The position numbers and the translations under genes were made by a program. From Doris montereyensis (lineage: Eukaryota > Mollusca > Gastropoda > Nudibranchia > Dorididae): DNA of 64,000 nt. This document shows, piece after piece, positions 1 to 14,500 of the stretch; the stretch's first letter is position 1, and each line of letters starts with the position of its first letter. The stretch lies in the NCBI GenBank assembly GCA_037039925.1, contig JAXRKP010001291.1, positions 5,001-69,000 on the forward strand, given 5' to 3'. Under the pieces are notes generated by a model. It saw only the letters and a program-made list of their open reading frames with translations. It had not been told where the DNA came from and made no database searches.

Positions 1-480
1 ACTTACCAACACATCAACGTACAAACACATCAACATACAAAAACCTAAATGTACCAACAAATCAACCTACTAACACATCAACGTACTAACACATCAACGT
101 GCTAACACATCAACGTACTAACACATCAACTTACTAAGACATTAACATACAAATACATCAACATGCAAACACATCAAATATTAACACATCAACATACCAT
201 CACATCAACATAGAAACACATCAACGTAATAACACATCAACATACAAGCACATCAACGTACAGACACATCAACGTACTAACACATGAACATACAAACACA
301 TCAACGTACTAACATATCAACATACCAACACATCACATACTAAAATACCAAGGTACTAACACATCAACGTACTAATACATCAACGTACTAACACATCAAC
401 TTACTAACACATCAACGTACTAACACATCAACGTACAGACACATCAACGTACTAACACATCAACGTACTAACACATCAAT
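1..480. repeat. 16-bp tandem repeat (ACATCAACGTACTAAC type)
   Basis: Units of about 16 bp built on ACACATCAACGTACTA repeat in imperfect copies from the left edge to about 480. Variants replace GT with AT or CTAAC with CAAAC. The array starts outside the window. It lies in the intron downstream of the 27278 exon border. No gene is visible. Confidence 0.9.
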
Positions 481-3400
481 AACACAAAACATATATACAA
501 TCAACGTACTAATACATCACATACAAAACATATATACAATCAACGTACTAATACATCACATACAAAACATATATACATTCAACATACTAACACATCTCAC
601 GCAACACATACATACAATCAACGTACTAACACATCTCACGCAAAACACACATACAATCAACATACTAACACATCTCACAGAAACATACATAAAATCAACG
701 TCCTAACACATCTGACATAAACATACATACAATCAACGTCGTAACACATCTGACATGAACATACATGCAATCAACGTCCTAACACATCACACATAAACAT
801 ACATACAATCAATGTCCTAACACATCACACATAAACATACATACAATCAACGTACTAAAACATCACACATAAACATACATACAATCAACGTCCTAACACA
901 TCTCACATAAACATACATACAATCAACGTCCTAACACATCACACATAAACATACATACAATCAACGTCCCAACACATCACACATAAACATACATACAATC
1001 AACGTCCTAACACATCACACATAAACATACATACAATCAATGTCGTAACACATCTGACATGAACATACATACAATCAACGTCCTAACACATCACACATAA
1101 ACATACATACAATCAACGTCCTAACACATCACACATAAACATACATACAATCAACGTCATAACACTTCTGACATAAACATACATAAAACCAACGTCCTAA
1201 CACATCACACATAAACATACATACAATCAACGTCCTAACACTTCTGACATGAACATACATAAAATCAACGTCCTAACACATCTGACATGAACATACATAC
1301 AATCAACGTCCTAACACATCACACAAAAACATACATACAATCAACGTCCTAACACTTCTGACATGAACATACATACAATCACCGTCCTAACACATATGAC
1401 ATGAACATACATACAATCAACGTCCTAACACATATGACATGAACATACATACAATCAACGTCCTAACACATCACACATAAACATACATACAATCAACGTC
1501 CTAACACATCTGACATGAACATACATACAATCAACGTCCTAACACATCTGACATGAACGTACATACAATGAACGTCCTAACACATCACACATAAACATAC
1601 ATACAATGAACGTCCTAACACATCTCACATACATATACATACAATCAACATGCTAACACATCACACATAAACATACATACAATCAACGTCCTAACACATC
1701 TGACATGAACACACATACAATCAACATACTAACACATCACAGATAAACATACATACAATCAACGTCCTAACAAATCACACATAAACATACATCAAATCAA
1801 CGTCTTAACACATCTGACATGAACATACATACAATCAACGTCCTAACACATCTGACATGAACATACATCAAATCAACGTCCTAACACTTCTGACATGAAC
1901 ATACATCAAATCAACGTCCTAACACTTCTGACATGAACATACATACAATCAACGTCCTAACACATCTGACATGAACATACCTACAATCAACGTCCTAACA
2001 CTTCTGACATGAACATACATACAATGAACGTACTAACACATCTGACATGAACATACATACAATCAACGTCCTAACACATCACACATAAACATACATATAA
2101 TTAGTCTCCTAACACATCTGACATGAACATAGATACAATCAACGTCCTAACACATCACACATAAACATACATACAATCAACGTCCTAACACTTCTGACAT
2201 TAACATACATACAATCAACGTCCTCATCTGACATGAACATACATACAATCAACGTCCTAAAACATCTGACATGAACATACATACAATCAACGTCCTAAAA
2301 CATCTGACATGAACATACATACAATCAACGTCCTAACACATCTGACATGAACATACATACAACAATCAACATGAACATACATACAATCAACGTCCTAACA
2401 CATCTCACATAAACATACATACAATCAACGTCCTAACACATCACACAGAAACATACATACAATCAACGTCCTAACACATCTGACATGAACATACATACAA
2501 TCAACGTCCTAACACATCTGACATGAACATACATATAATCAACGTCCTAACACATCTCACATAAACATACATACAATCAACGTCCTAACACATCATACAT
2601 AAACATACATACAATCAACGTCCTAACACATCTCACATAAACATACATACAATCAACGTCCTAAACATCTGACATGAACATACATACAATCAACGTCATA
2701 ACACATCACACAGAAACATACATACAATCAACGTCCTAACACATGTGACATGAACATACATACAATCAACGTCCTAACACATCTGACATGAACATACATA
2801 CAATCAACGTCCTAACACATCACACATAAACATACATACAATGAACGTCCTAGCACATCTCACATACATATACATACAATCAACATGCTAACACATCACA
2901 CATAAACATACATACAATCAACATACTAACACATCTCACGTAAAACACACATACAATCAACATACTAACACATCACATAAACATACATACAATCAACATA
3001 CTAACACATCACACATAAACATAAATACAATCAACGTCCTAACACATCACACATCAACATACATCAAATCAACGTCTTAACACATCTGACATGAACATAC
3101 ATACAATCAACGTCCTAACACATCTGATATGAACATACATCAAATCAACGTCCTAACACTTCTGACATGAACATACATCAAATCAACGTCCTAACACTTG
3201 ACATGAACATACATACAATCAACGTCCTAACACATCTGACATGAACATACCTACAATCAACGTCCTAACACTTCTGACATGAACATACATACAATCAACG
3301 TACTAACACATCTGACATGAACATACATACAATCCACGTCCTAACACATCACATATAAATATACATATAGTCAGCGTCCTAACACATCTGACCTGAACAT

Positions 3401-4730
3401 ACATACAATCAACGACCTAACACATCACACATAAACATACATACAATCAACGTCCTAACACTTCTGACATGAACATACATGCAATCAACGTCCTAAGACA
3501 TCTGAAATGAACATACATACAATCAACGTCCTAACACTTCTGACATTAACATACATACAATCAACGTCCTAACACATCTGACATGAACATACATACAATC
3601 AACGTCCTAAAACATCTGACATGAACATACATACAATCAACGTCCTAACAAACACATCTGACATGGACATACATACAATCAACGTCCTAACACATCTGAC
3701 ATGAACATATATACAATGAACGTCCTAACACATCTCACATAAACATACATAAAATAAACGTCTTAACACATCTGACATAAACATACCTACAATCAACGTC
3801 CTAACACATATGACATGAACATACATACAATCAACGTCCTAACACATCTCACATCAACATACATAAAATCAACGTCCTAACACATCACACAGAAACATAC
3901 ATACAATCAACATCCTAACACATCTGACATGAACATACATACAATCAACGTCCTAACACATCTGACATGAACATACATATAATCAACGTCCTAACACATC
4001 TCACATGAACATACATACAATCAACGTCCTAACACATCACACATAAACATACATACAATCAACGTCCTAACACATCTCACATAAACATACATACAATCAA
4101 CGTCCTAACACATCTGACATGAACATACATACAATCAACGTCCTAACACATCACACAGAAATTACATACAATCAACGTCCTAACACATGTGACATGAACA
4201 TACATACAATCAACGTCCTAACACATCTCACATAAACATATATACAATCAACGTCCTAACACATCACACATAAACATACATACAATCAACGTCCTAACAC
4301 ATCACACAGAAACATACATACAATTAACAAATAACACATCTCACATAAAACTCATACCATCAACATACTAATGCATCTCACATAAACCTCGCAGACAATC
4401 AAAGTATTAACAAATCACACATAAACACACATACAATCAACGTACTAAGATATCAAAAATAAACATACATACAATCAACGTACTAACAAATCACACATAA
4501 ACATAGATACAATTAATATACCAACTCATAAACATACATACAACCAACGTACTAATACATCACACATGAACATACCACACATAAACATACATACAATCAA
4601 CGCACTAACACATCACACATAAACGTTCTGACACATAAACATACACACAATCAACGTATTAACACATCACATATAAACATACATACGATCAACGTACTAA
4701 ACATCACACATAAACATACATACAATCAAC
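481..4730. repeat. 38-bp tandem repeat, family A
   Basis: The dominant unit is 38 bp and contains ATACAATCAACGTCCTAACA followed by CATCTGACATGA or CATCACACATAA and ACATAC. Two main versions (CTGACATG and CACACATA) are interspersed. A noisier start at about 481..700 and a more diverged end at about 4320..4730 frame a homogeneous middle. About 110 units by span. The unit shares AATCAACGT-CTAACACATC with the neighbouring 16-bp unit, so it appears to be a 16-bp core plus about 22 bp. Confidence 0.93.
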
Positions 4731-4880
4731 ATACTAAGACATCAACATAACAACACGTAAAAACTCCAACATATTTAATATACCAACACATCAACATAAC
4801 AACACATTAACATAACCACGCATCAACATACCAACACATCAACGTACCAACACATCAAAGTACCAACACATCAACATACT
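4731..4880. repeat. Short block of the 16-bp repeat inside family A
   Basis: Between about 4731 and 4880 the sequence returns to the short AACACATCAACATACC-type unit of about 16 bp seen at 1..480, without the ACATACATAC half of family A. Family A resumes afterwards. Confidence 0.75.
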
Positions 4881-5585
4881 AACCCATCTCACACAAACCT
4901 AAATACAATCAACGTACTAACACATCTCACATATACATTCATACAATCAATGTACTAACACATCTCACAGAAAGACACATACAATTAACGTACTAACACA
5001 TCTCACAGAAACACACATACACTTAACGTACTAACACATCTCACCAAAACATACATACACTTAACGTACTAACACATCTGACAGAAACACACATACACTT
5101 AACGACTAACACATCTCACAGAAACACACATACAATCAACGTACTAACACATCTCACATATACATTCATACAATCAATGTACTAACACATCTCACAGAAC
5201 CACACATACAATTAACGTACTAACACATCTCACAGAAACACTCATACACTTAACGTACTAACACATCTCAGATATACATTCATACAATCTACGTACTGAC
5301 ACATCTCACAGAAACACACATACAATTAACGTACTAACACATCTCACATATACATACATACAATCAATGTACTAATACATCTCACAGAAACACACATACA
5401 ATTAACGAACTAACACATCTCACATATACATTTATATCATCTACGTACTAACACATCTCACAGAAACATACATAAAATTTACGTCCTAACACATCACGCA
5501 TAAACATACATACAATCTACGCACTAACACATCATACATAAACATACATACAATCTACAAACTAACACATCACACATAAACATAC
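4881..5585. repeat. 38-bp family A, diverged right block
   Basis: Family A units resume with a distinct subfamily (CTCACAGAAACACACATAC, AATTAACGTACTAACAC). The last units, from about 5500, contain AATCTACGCACTAAC, already shifted toward the family B motif GATCTACGTACTAAG. The junction to family B is at about 5585. Confidence 0.85.
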
Positions 5586-8500
5586 ATAAGATATCTTACA
5601 TTAGATTGGACATGATCTACATACTAAGATATCTTACACTAGATTGGACATGATCTACGTATGAAGATATCTTACACAAATATTGGACATGATTTATGTA
5701 CTAAGATATCTTACATTAGATTGGAAATGATCTATGTACTAAGATATCTTACAGTAGATTGGACATGATCTACGTACTAAGATATTTTACACTAGATTGG
5801 ACATGATCTACATACTAAGATATCTTATACCAATTGGACATGATCTACGTACTAAGATATCTTAAACCAGCTTGGACATGATCAACGTACTAAGATATCT
5901 TATAATAGATTGGACATGATCTACGTACTAAGATATCTTACACTATATTGGACATGATCAACGTACTATGATATCTTATACTAGATTGGACATGTCCTAC
6001 GTACTAAGATATCTTACACTAGATTGGACTTGATCTATGTACTAAGATATCTTACACTAGATTGGACATGATCTAAGTGCTAAGATATCTTACAGTATAT
6101 TGGACATGTCCTACGTACTAAGATATCTTACACTAGATTGGACATGATCTACGTACTAAGATATATTACACTAGATTGGAAATGATCTACGTACTAAGAT
6201 ATCTTATACCAGATTCGACTTGATCTACATACTAAGATATCTTACACTAGATTGGACATGATCTATGTACTAAGATATCTTACACTACATTCGACATGAT
6301 CTACATACTAAGCTATCTTACACTACATTGGACATGATCTATGTACTAAAATATCTTATACTAGATTGGATATGATCTATGTACTAAGATATCTTACACT
6401 ACATTGGACATGATCTACGTACTAAGATATCTTACACTAGATTGAACATGATCTACGTACTAAGATATCTTATACCAGATTGGACATGATCTACGTACTA
6501 AGATTTCTTAAACCAGATTGGACATGATATACGTACTAAGATATCTTATACCAAATTGGACATGATCTACGTACTCAGATATCTTATACCGGATTGGACA
6601 TGATCTACGTACTAAGATATCTTATACCCGATTGGACATGATTTAAGTACTAAGATATCTTACCGATTGGACATGATCTATGTACTAAGATATCTTACAC
6701 TATAGTGGACATGATCTACGTACTAAGATATATTACAGTATATTGGACATGATCTACGTACTAAGATATCTTACACTATATTGACATGATCTATGTACTA
6801 AGATATCTTACACTACATTGGACATGATCTATGTTCTAAGATATCTTACACTAGATTGGACATGATCTATGTACTAAGATATCTTACACTAGATTGGCCA
6901 TGATCTATGTACTAACATATCTTACACTAGATTAAACACGATCTACATACTAATATATCTTATACTAGATTGGATATGATCTACATACTAAGATATCTTA
7001 CACTAGATTGGCCATGATCTATGTACTAAGATATCTTACACTATAGTGGAAATGATCTATGTACTAAGATATCTTACACTAGATTGGACATGATCTATGT
7101 ACTAAGATATCTTACACTAGATTGGAGATGATCTATGTACAAAGATATCTTACTCGAGATTGGACATGATCTATGGACTAAGATATATTACACTATATTG
7201 GACCTGATCTACGTACTAAGATATATTACACTATATTGGACATAATCCACGTACTAAGATATCTTACACTGCATTGGACATGATCTACGTACTAAGATAT
7301 CTTATAGCAGATTGGACATGATCTATGTACTAAGATATCTTACACTATATTGGACATGATATACGTACTAAGATAGCTTACACTAGATTGGACATGATCT
7401 ATGTACTAAGATATCTTACACTATATTGGACATGATCTATGTACTAAGATATCTTACACTACATTGGACATGATCTATGTATTAAGATATCTTACACTAT
7501 ATTGGACATGATCTACGTACTAAGATATATTACACTATATTGGACATGATCTATGTACTAAGATATCTTATACTAGATTGGACATGATCTATGTACTAAG
7601 ATATCTTACACTACATTGGACATGATCTACGTACTAAGATATCTTACACTAGATTGGACATGATCTACGTACTAAGATATCTTATACCAGATTGGACATG
7701 ATCTACGTACTAAGATATCTTATACCAGATTGGACATGATCTACGTACTAAGATATCTTATACCCGATTGGACATGATCTATGTACTAAGATGTCTTACA
7801 GTATAGTGGACATGATCTACGTACTAAGATATATTACACTATATTGGACATGATCTACGTACTAAGATATCTTACACTACATTGGACATGATCTATGTAC
7901 TAAGATATCTTACACTACATTGGACATGATCTATGTTCTAAGATATCTTACATTAGATTGGACATGATCTATGTACTAAGATATCTTACACTAAATTGGA
8001 CATGATCTATGTACTAAGATATCTTACACTAGATTGGACATGATCTACATAGAAATATATCTTATACTAGATTGGACATGATTTACATACTAAGATATCT
8101 TACACTACATTGGCCATGATCTATGTACTAAGATATATTACACTATAGTGGAAATGATCTATGTACTAATATATCTTACACTAGATTGGACATGACCTAT
8201 GTACTAAGATATCTTACAGTAGATTGGACATGATCTATGTACTAAGATATCTTACACTATATTGGACATGATATTACTAAGATAGCTTACACTAGATTGG
8301 ACACGATCTATGTACTAAGATATCTTACACTATATTGGACATGATCTATGTACTAAGATATCTTACACTACATTGGGCATGATCTATGTACTAAGATATC
8401 TTACACTATATTGGACATGATCTACTTACTAAGATATATTACACTATATTGGACATGATCTAAGTACTAGATTGGACATGATCTATGTACTAAGATATCT

Positions 8501-11500
8501 TACATTGGACATGATGTATGTACTAAGATATCTTACATTACATAGGACATGATCTACGTACTAAGACTTTACACTATATTGGACAGGATCTACGTACTAA
8601 GATATCTTACACTATATTGGACAGGATCTACGTACTAAGATATATTACACTATATTGGACATGATCTGTGTACTAAGTTATCTTACATTAGATTGGACAT
8701 GATCTACGTACTAAGATATCTTTACTAGATTGGACATGGTCTATGTACTAAGATATCTCACTAAATTGGACATGATCTACCTACTAAGATATCTTACACT
8801 AGATTGGACATGATCTATGTACTAAAGATATCTTACACTAAACTAGACATGACCTACGTACTAAAGATATCTTACACTAGATTGGACATGATCTACGTAC
8901 TAAGATATCTTATACTAGATTGGACATGATCTATGTACTAAGATTTCTTATACCAGATTGGACATGATCCACGTACTAAGATATCTTATACCAGATTGGA
9001 CATGATCTACGTACTATGATATCTTATACCAGATTGGACATGATCTACGTACTAAGATATCTTATACCTGATTGGACATGATCTAAGTACTAAGATATCT
9101 TACACTTTGTTGGACATGATCTATGTACTAAGATATCTTACACTATAGTGAACATGATCTACGTACTAAGATATATTACACTATATTGGACATGATCTAC
9201 GTACTAAGATATATTACACTATATTGGACATGATCTATGTACTAAGATATCTTACACTACATTGGACATGATCTATGTTCTAAGATATCTTACACTAGAT
9301 TGGACATGATCTATTTACTAAATATCTTACACTAGATTGGACATTATCTATGTACTAAGATATCTTGACACAGTAGATTGGACATGATCTATGTACTAAG
9401 ATATCTTACAGTAGATTGGACATGATCTATGTACTAAGATATCTTACACTAGATTGGACATGATCTATGTACTAAGATATCTTACTCGAGATTGGACATG
9501 ATCTATGGAGTAAGATATATTACACTATATTGGACCTGATCTACGTACTAAGATATATGACACTATATTGGACATGATCTACGTACTAAGATATCTTACA
9601 CTACATTGGACATGATCTACGTACTAAGATATCTTATACCAGATTGGACATGATCTATGTACTAAGATATCTTACAGTAGATTGGACATGATATACGTAC
9701 TAAGATAGCTTACACTAGATTGGACATGATCTATGTACTAAGATATCTTACACTATATTGGACATGATCTATGTACTAATATATCTTACACTACATTGGA
9801 CATGATCTATGTACTAAGATATCTTACACTATATTGAACATGATCTACGTACTAAGATATATTACACTATATTGGACATGATCTATGTACTAAGATATCT
9901 TATACTAGATTGGACATGATCTATGTACTAAGATATCTTACACTACATTGGATATGATCTACGTACTAAGATATCTTACACTAGATTGGACATGATCTTC
10001 GTACTAAGATATCTTATACCAGATTGGACATGATCTACGTACTAAGATTTCTTATACCAGATTGGACATGATCTACGTACTAAGATATCTTATACCAGAT
10101 TGGACATGATCTACGTACTAAGATATCTTATATCAGATTGGACATGATCTACGTACTAACATATCTTATACCCGATTGGACATGATCTAAGTACTAAGAT
10201 ATCTTACACTTTATTGGACATGATCTATGTACTAAGATGGCTACAGTATAGTGGACATGATCTACGTACTAAGATATATTACACTATATTGGACATGATC
10301 TACGTACAAAGATATCTTACACTACATTGGACATGATCTATGTACTAAGATATCTTACACTACATTGGACATGATCTACGTACTAAGATATCTTACACTA
10401 CATTGGACATGATCTATGTACTAAGATATCTTACACTAGATTGGACATGATCTACATAGAAAGATATCTTATACTAGATTGGACATGATCTACATACTAA
10501 GATATCTTACACTACATTGGACATGATCTATGTACTAAGATATCCTACACTATAGTGGAAATGATCTATGTACTAAGATATCTTACACTAGATTGGACAA
10601 GATCTATGTACTAAGATATCTTACAGTAGATTGGACATGATCTATGTACTAAGATATCTTACACTATATTGGACATGATATACGTACTAAGATAGCTTAC
10701 ACTATATTGGACATGATCTATGTACTAAGATATCTTACACTACATTGGACATGATCTATGTACTAAGATATCTTACACTATATTGGACATGATCTACGTA
10801 CTAGGATATATTACACTATATTGCACATGATCTACGTACTAAGATATCTTACACTAGATTGGACATGATCTATGTACTAAGATATCTTACACTTGGTTGG
10901 ACATGATCTATGTATTAAGATATCTTACATTACATAGGACATGATCTACGTACTAAGACTCTTACACTATATTGGACAGGATCTACGTACTCAGATATCT
11001 TACACTATATTGGACAGGATCTACGTACTAATATATATTACACTATATTGGACATGATCTGTGTACTAAGTTATCTTACTTTAGATTGGACATGATCTAC
11101 GTACTAGATATATTACACTATATTGGACATGATTTATATCTTACACTAGATTGGACATGATCTATGTACTAAGATATCTTACACTAAATTGGACATGATC
11201 TATGTACTAAGATATCTTACACTAGATTGGACATGATCTATGTACTAAGATATCTTACACTAGATTGGACATGATCTATGTACTAAGATATACCAGATTG
11301 GACATACATACTAAGATGTCTTACACTACATAGGCCATGATCTATGTTCTAAGATATCTTACACTAGATTGGAAATGATCTATGTACTAAGATATCTTAT
11401 ACCAGATTGGACATGATCTATGTACTAAGATATCTTACACTACATTGGTCATGATCTACGTACTAAGATATATTACACTAGATTGGACATGATCTATGTA

Positions 11501-14500
11501 CTAAGATATCTTACACTAGATTGGACATGATCTACTAAGATATCTTACTACAGATTGGACATGATCTACGTACTAAGATATATTACACTAGATTGGACAT
11601 GATCTATGTACTAAGATATCTTACACTATTGACATGATTGGACATGATCTCTATAAGTACAGATTGGACATGATCTACGTACTAAGATCTTACACTACAT
11701 TGGACATGATCTATGTTCTAAGATATCTTACACTAGATTGGACATGATCTATGTACTAAGATATCTTACACTAGATTGAACATGATCTATGTACTAATAT
11801 ATCTTACACTAGATTGGACATGATCTTACATAGAAAGATATCTTATACTAGATTGGACATGATCTACATAGAAGATATCTTATACTAGATATAAGATATC
11901 TTACACTACATTGGCCATGATCTATGTACTAAGATATCTTACACTATAGTGGAAATGATGTATGTACTAAGATATCTTACACTAGATTGGATATGATCTA
12001 TGTACTAAGATATCTTACAGTAGATTGGACATGATCTATGTACTAAGATATCTTACACTAGATTGGAGATGATCTATGTACTAAGATATCTTACTCGAGA
12101 TTGGACATGATCTATGGACTAAAATATATTACACTATATTGGACCTGATCTACGTACTAAGATATATTACACTATATTTGATATGATCTACGTACTAAGA
12201 TATCTTACACTACATTGGACATGATCTACGTAGTAAGATATCTTATAGCAGATGGGACATGATCTATGTACTAAGATATCTTACACTAGATTGGACATGA
12301 TCTATGTACCAAGATATCTTACACTACATTGACATGATCTATGTACTAAGATATCTTACACTAGATTTGACATGATCTACGTACTAAGATATCTTACACT
12401 AGATTGGACATGATCTATGTCCTAAGATATCTTACACTCGGTTGGACATGATCTATGTACCAAGATATCTTTCATTACATAGGACATGATCTACGTACTA
12501 AGACTCTTACACTATATTGGACAGGATCTACGTACTAAGATATCTTACACTATATTGGACCTGATCGACGTACTAATGTATCTTACACTATATTGGACAT
12601 GATCTATGTACTAAGTTATCTTACATTACATTGGACATGATCTATGTACTAAGATATCTTACTTTTCAGATTGGACATGATCGATGTACTAAGATATCTT
12701 ACACTAAATTGACATGATCTACGTACTAAGATATCTTACACTATATTGGACATGATCTATGTACTAAGATATCTTACACTAAATTGACAGGATCTACGTA
12801 CTAAGATATCTTACACTAGATTGGACATGATCTACGTTATAAGATATCTTATACTAGATTGACATGATCTACGTACTAATATTTCTTACACCAGATTGGA
12901 CATGATCTAATGTACTAAGATATCTTATACCAGATTGGACATGATCTACGTACTAAGATATCTTATACCAGATTGGACATGATCTAAGTACTAAGATATC
13001 TTACACTTTATTGGACATGATCTATGTACTAAGATATCTTACACTATAGTGAAGATGATCTACGTACTAAGATATATTACACTATATTGGACATGATTTA
13101 CGTACTAAGATATATTACACTATATTGGACATGATCTATGTACTAAGATATCTTACACTACATTGGACATGATCTATGTTCTAAGATATCTTACACTAGA
13201 TTGGACATGATCTATGTACTAAGATATCTTACACTAGATTGGACATGATCTATGTACAAAGATATCTTACACTCAAATTGGACATGATCTACATACTAAG
13301 ATATCTTATACTACATTGGACATGATCTACATACTAAGATATCTTAGACTACATTGGTCATGATTTATGTTCTAAGATATCTTACACTATAGTGGAAATG
13401 ATTTATGTACTAAGATATCTTACACTAGATTGGACATGATCTATGTACTAAGATATCTTACACTACATTGGACATGATCTACGTACTAAGATATCTTACA
13501 CTAAATTGACATGATCTATGTACTAAGATATCTTACACTAGATTGGACATGATCTATGTACAAGATACCTTACACTAGATTGGACATGATCTAGAAAGAT
13601 ATCTATACTAGATTGGACGTGATCTAAACATATTAATATATCTTACACTACATTGGCCATGAAAATATATCTTACACTATATTGAAATGATCTATGTACT
13701 AAGATATCTTACACTAGATTGGACATGATCTATGTACTAAGATATCTTTACAGTAGGATTGACATGATCTATGTACTAAGATATCTTACACTAGATTGAG
13801 ATGATCTATACACTAAGATATCTTACTCGAGATTGGACATGATCTATGGACTAAAATATATTACACTATATTGGACCTGATCTACGTACTAAGATATATT
13901 ACACTATATTGGACATGATCTACGTACTAAGATATCTTACACTACATTGGACAATATCTACGTACTAAGATATCTTATAGCAGATTGGACATGATCTATG
14001 TACTAAGATATCTTACACTAGATTGGACATGATCTATGTACTAAGATATCTTACACTAGATTGGACATGATCTATGTACTAAGATATCTTACACTAGATT
14101 GGACATGATATACGTACCAAGATATCTTACACTAGATTGGACATGATCTACGTACTAAGATATCTTACACTATATTGACATGATCTATACAAGATATCTT
14201 ACACTAAGGACATGATCTACGTACTAAGACTCTACACTATATTGGACATGATCTACGTACTAAGATATCTTATACACTATATTGACATGATCTACGTACT
14301 AATGATATCTTACACTATATTGGACATGATCTATGTACTAAGATATCTTACACTAGATTTGACATGATCTATGTACTAAGATATATTACACTATATTGGA
14401 CATGATCTATGTACTAAGATATCTTACACTAAATTGGACATGATCTATGTACTAAGATATCTTACACTATATTGGACATGATCTATGTACTAAGATATCT

